NCBI GenBank assembly: GCA_019247715.1
Contig: JAFBAO010000012.1
Location: forward strand, 1 to 64,000
Source: Caulobacteraceae bacterium
Lineage (GTDB): Bacteria; Pseudomonadota; Alphaproteobacteria; Caulobacterales; Caulobacteraceae
Direction: 5' to 3'
DNA length: 64,000 nucleotides
Of this stretch, positions 63,770 through 64,000 are shown piece after piece. The notes below the pieces were generated by a model, which searched no databases, was not told the origin of the DNA, and worked only from the letters and a program-made list of their open reading frames with translations. How positions within the stretch are numbered: the stretch's first letter is position 1; each line of letters opens with the position of its first letter. The position numbers were made by a program, and so were the translations under genes.

Positions 63770-64000
63770 TCAGTCCGCGTCCTCCTCGTCGTCGTCGGGC
63801 GGAGCCGAGGCCGGCTCCGGGGCCGCAAGCTGGCGCACCTCGATGAGCTCGGCGCCCGGGAAGGCCTCCATCACGCTGCGCACGAAGGGGTCCTGAAGCG
63901 TTTCCGCCCGCGCCTTGTCCGCCTCCCGGCGGCGCTGCTCGGCGAGGCTCTCGGCGCCGCCGCCGCCCTCGGCCGCGACCAGCCACGGAAGCCCGGTCCA
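63770..64000 (-). CDS. dnaX: DNA polymerase III gamma/tau subunit, C-terminal end (5' part beyond window)
   Basis: The frame is open from base 64000 to a TGA at 63770 and reads 76 residues: WTGLPWLVAAEGGGGAESLA, then EQRRREADKARAETLQDPFV, then RSVMEAFPGAELIEVRQL, and an acidic tail ending DDDEEDAD. The VMEAFPGAEL-type segment is characteristic of alphaproteobacterial DnaX tails, and the dnaX-ybaB-recR order supports it. Partial, so the ATPase is not visible. Confidence 0.85.
   Translation of the reverse strand, partial: WTGLPWLVAAEGGGGAESLAEQRRREADKARAETLQDPFVRSVMEAFPGAELIEVRQLAAPEPASAPPDDDEEDAD

Overview
This 64-kb, GC-rich, gene-dense window looks like an origin-proximal chromosome segment of a Caulobacterales alphaproteobacterium (Caulobacteraceae; a Caulobacter or Phenylobacterium relative). 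The grounds are ChpT, a CenR-like regulator, the DNA methyltransferase CcrM, an NtrZ-like periplasmic protein, and the orders hemE / origin / PPDK regulator-maf-aroE-coaE-dnaQ and mnmE-mnmG-rsmG-parA-parB. I saw no rRNA, tRNA, CRISPR array, prophage or recognisable transposase gene.

Layout. 1-4.6 kb: 3' end of ftsK (its first ~130 bases look chimeric), lolA, a candidate small RNA, xthA, chpT, cysQ and an unlisted 41-codon membrane peptide gene. 4.6-9.1 kb: acyl-CoA dehydrogenase, VOC protein, MFS transporter and a siroheme-synthase-like protein with a degenerate second half. 9.1-17.8 kb: a molybdenum-enzyme block with cytochrome c, a two-subunit isoquinoline-oxidoreductase-type hydroxylase, a MocA-like cytidylyltransferase, moaA-moaD-moaE-moaB-moaC-moeA with overlapping or closely spaced genes, and XdhC. 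17.9-28.7 kb: accessory metabolism with an aldo/keto reductase lacking two catalytic residues, an HpnP-like B12 radical SAM protein, a metallo-beta-lactamase-fold hydrolase, a secreted protein of five four-cysteine repeats, and a four-gene minus-strand run (glycosyltransferase 9, dihydroorotase-type amidohydrolase, feruloyl-CoA-synthase-like ligase, ThDP enzyme). 28.8-33.7 kb: ygfZ-like protein, tyrosine phosphatase, cenR-like regulator, CheY-like receiver, CheR and dapE.

33.7-50.2 kb is the replication and segregation core. Stacked palindromes separate dapE from parB; parB-parA-rsmG-mnmG-mnmE follow, with two parS sites between mnmG and mnmE. Then come rho-hemJ-hemH-hemE, a ~0.5-kb intergenic region with the hallmarks of Cori (AT-rich stretch, CtrA box, GANTC sites, DnaA-box-like motifs), and the PPDK regulator-maf-aroE-coaE-dnaQ run. 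ccrM carries a CtrA box in its upstream region. 50.2-64 kb holds a DUF2332 protein, rnhB, tag, a YggS-family gene with no ordinary start codon at the expected place, a ThiE-like protein, the NtrZ-like protein, a DUF3576 lipoprotein, leuS-lptE-holA, and a minus-strand series dnaX-ybaB-recR-rmuC-def-fmt-truA.

Functionally, the cell-cycle circuit is over-represented: ChpT phosphorylates CtrA in Caulobacter, CtrA boxes lie in the putative origin and upstream of ccrM, and ParABS sits within about 11 kb of that origin. The most distinctive accessory items are the four-cysteine repeat protein, the HpnP-like protein, the Mo hydroxylase with its own cofactor pathway, the paired bulged palindromes beside parB, and the possible small RNA upstream of xthA.
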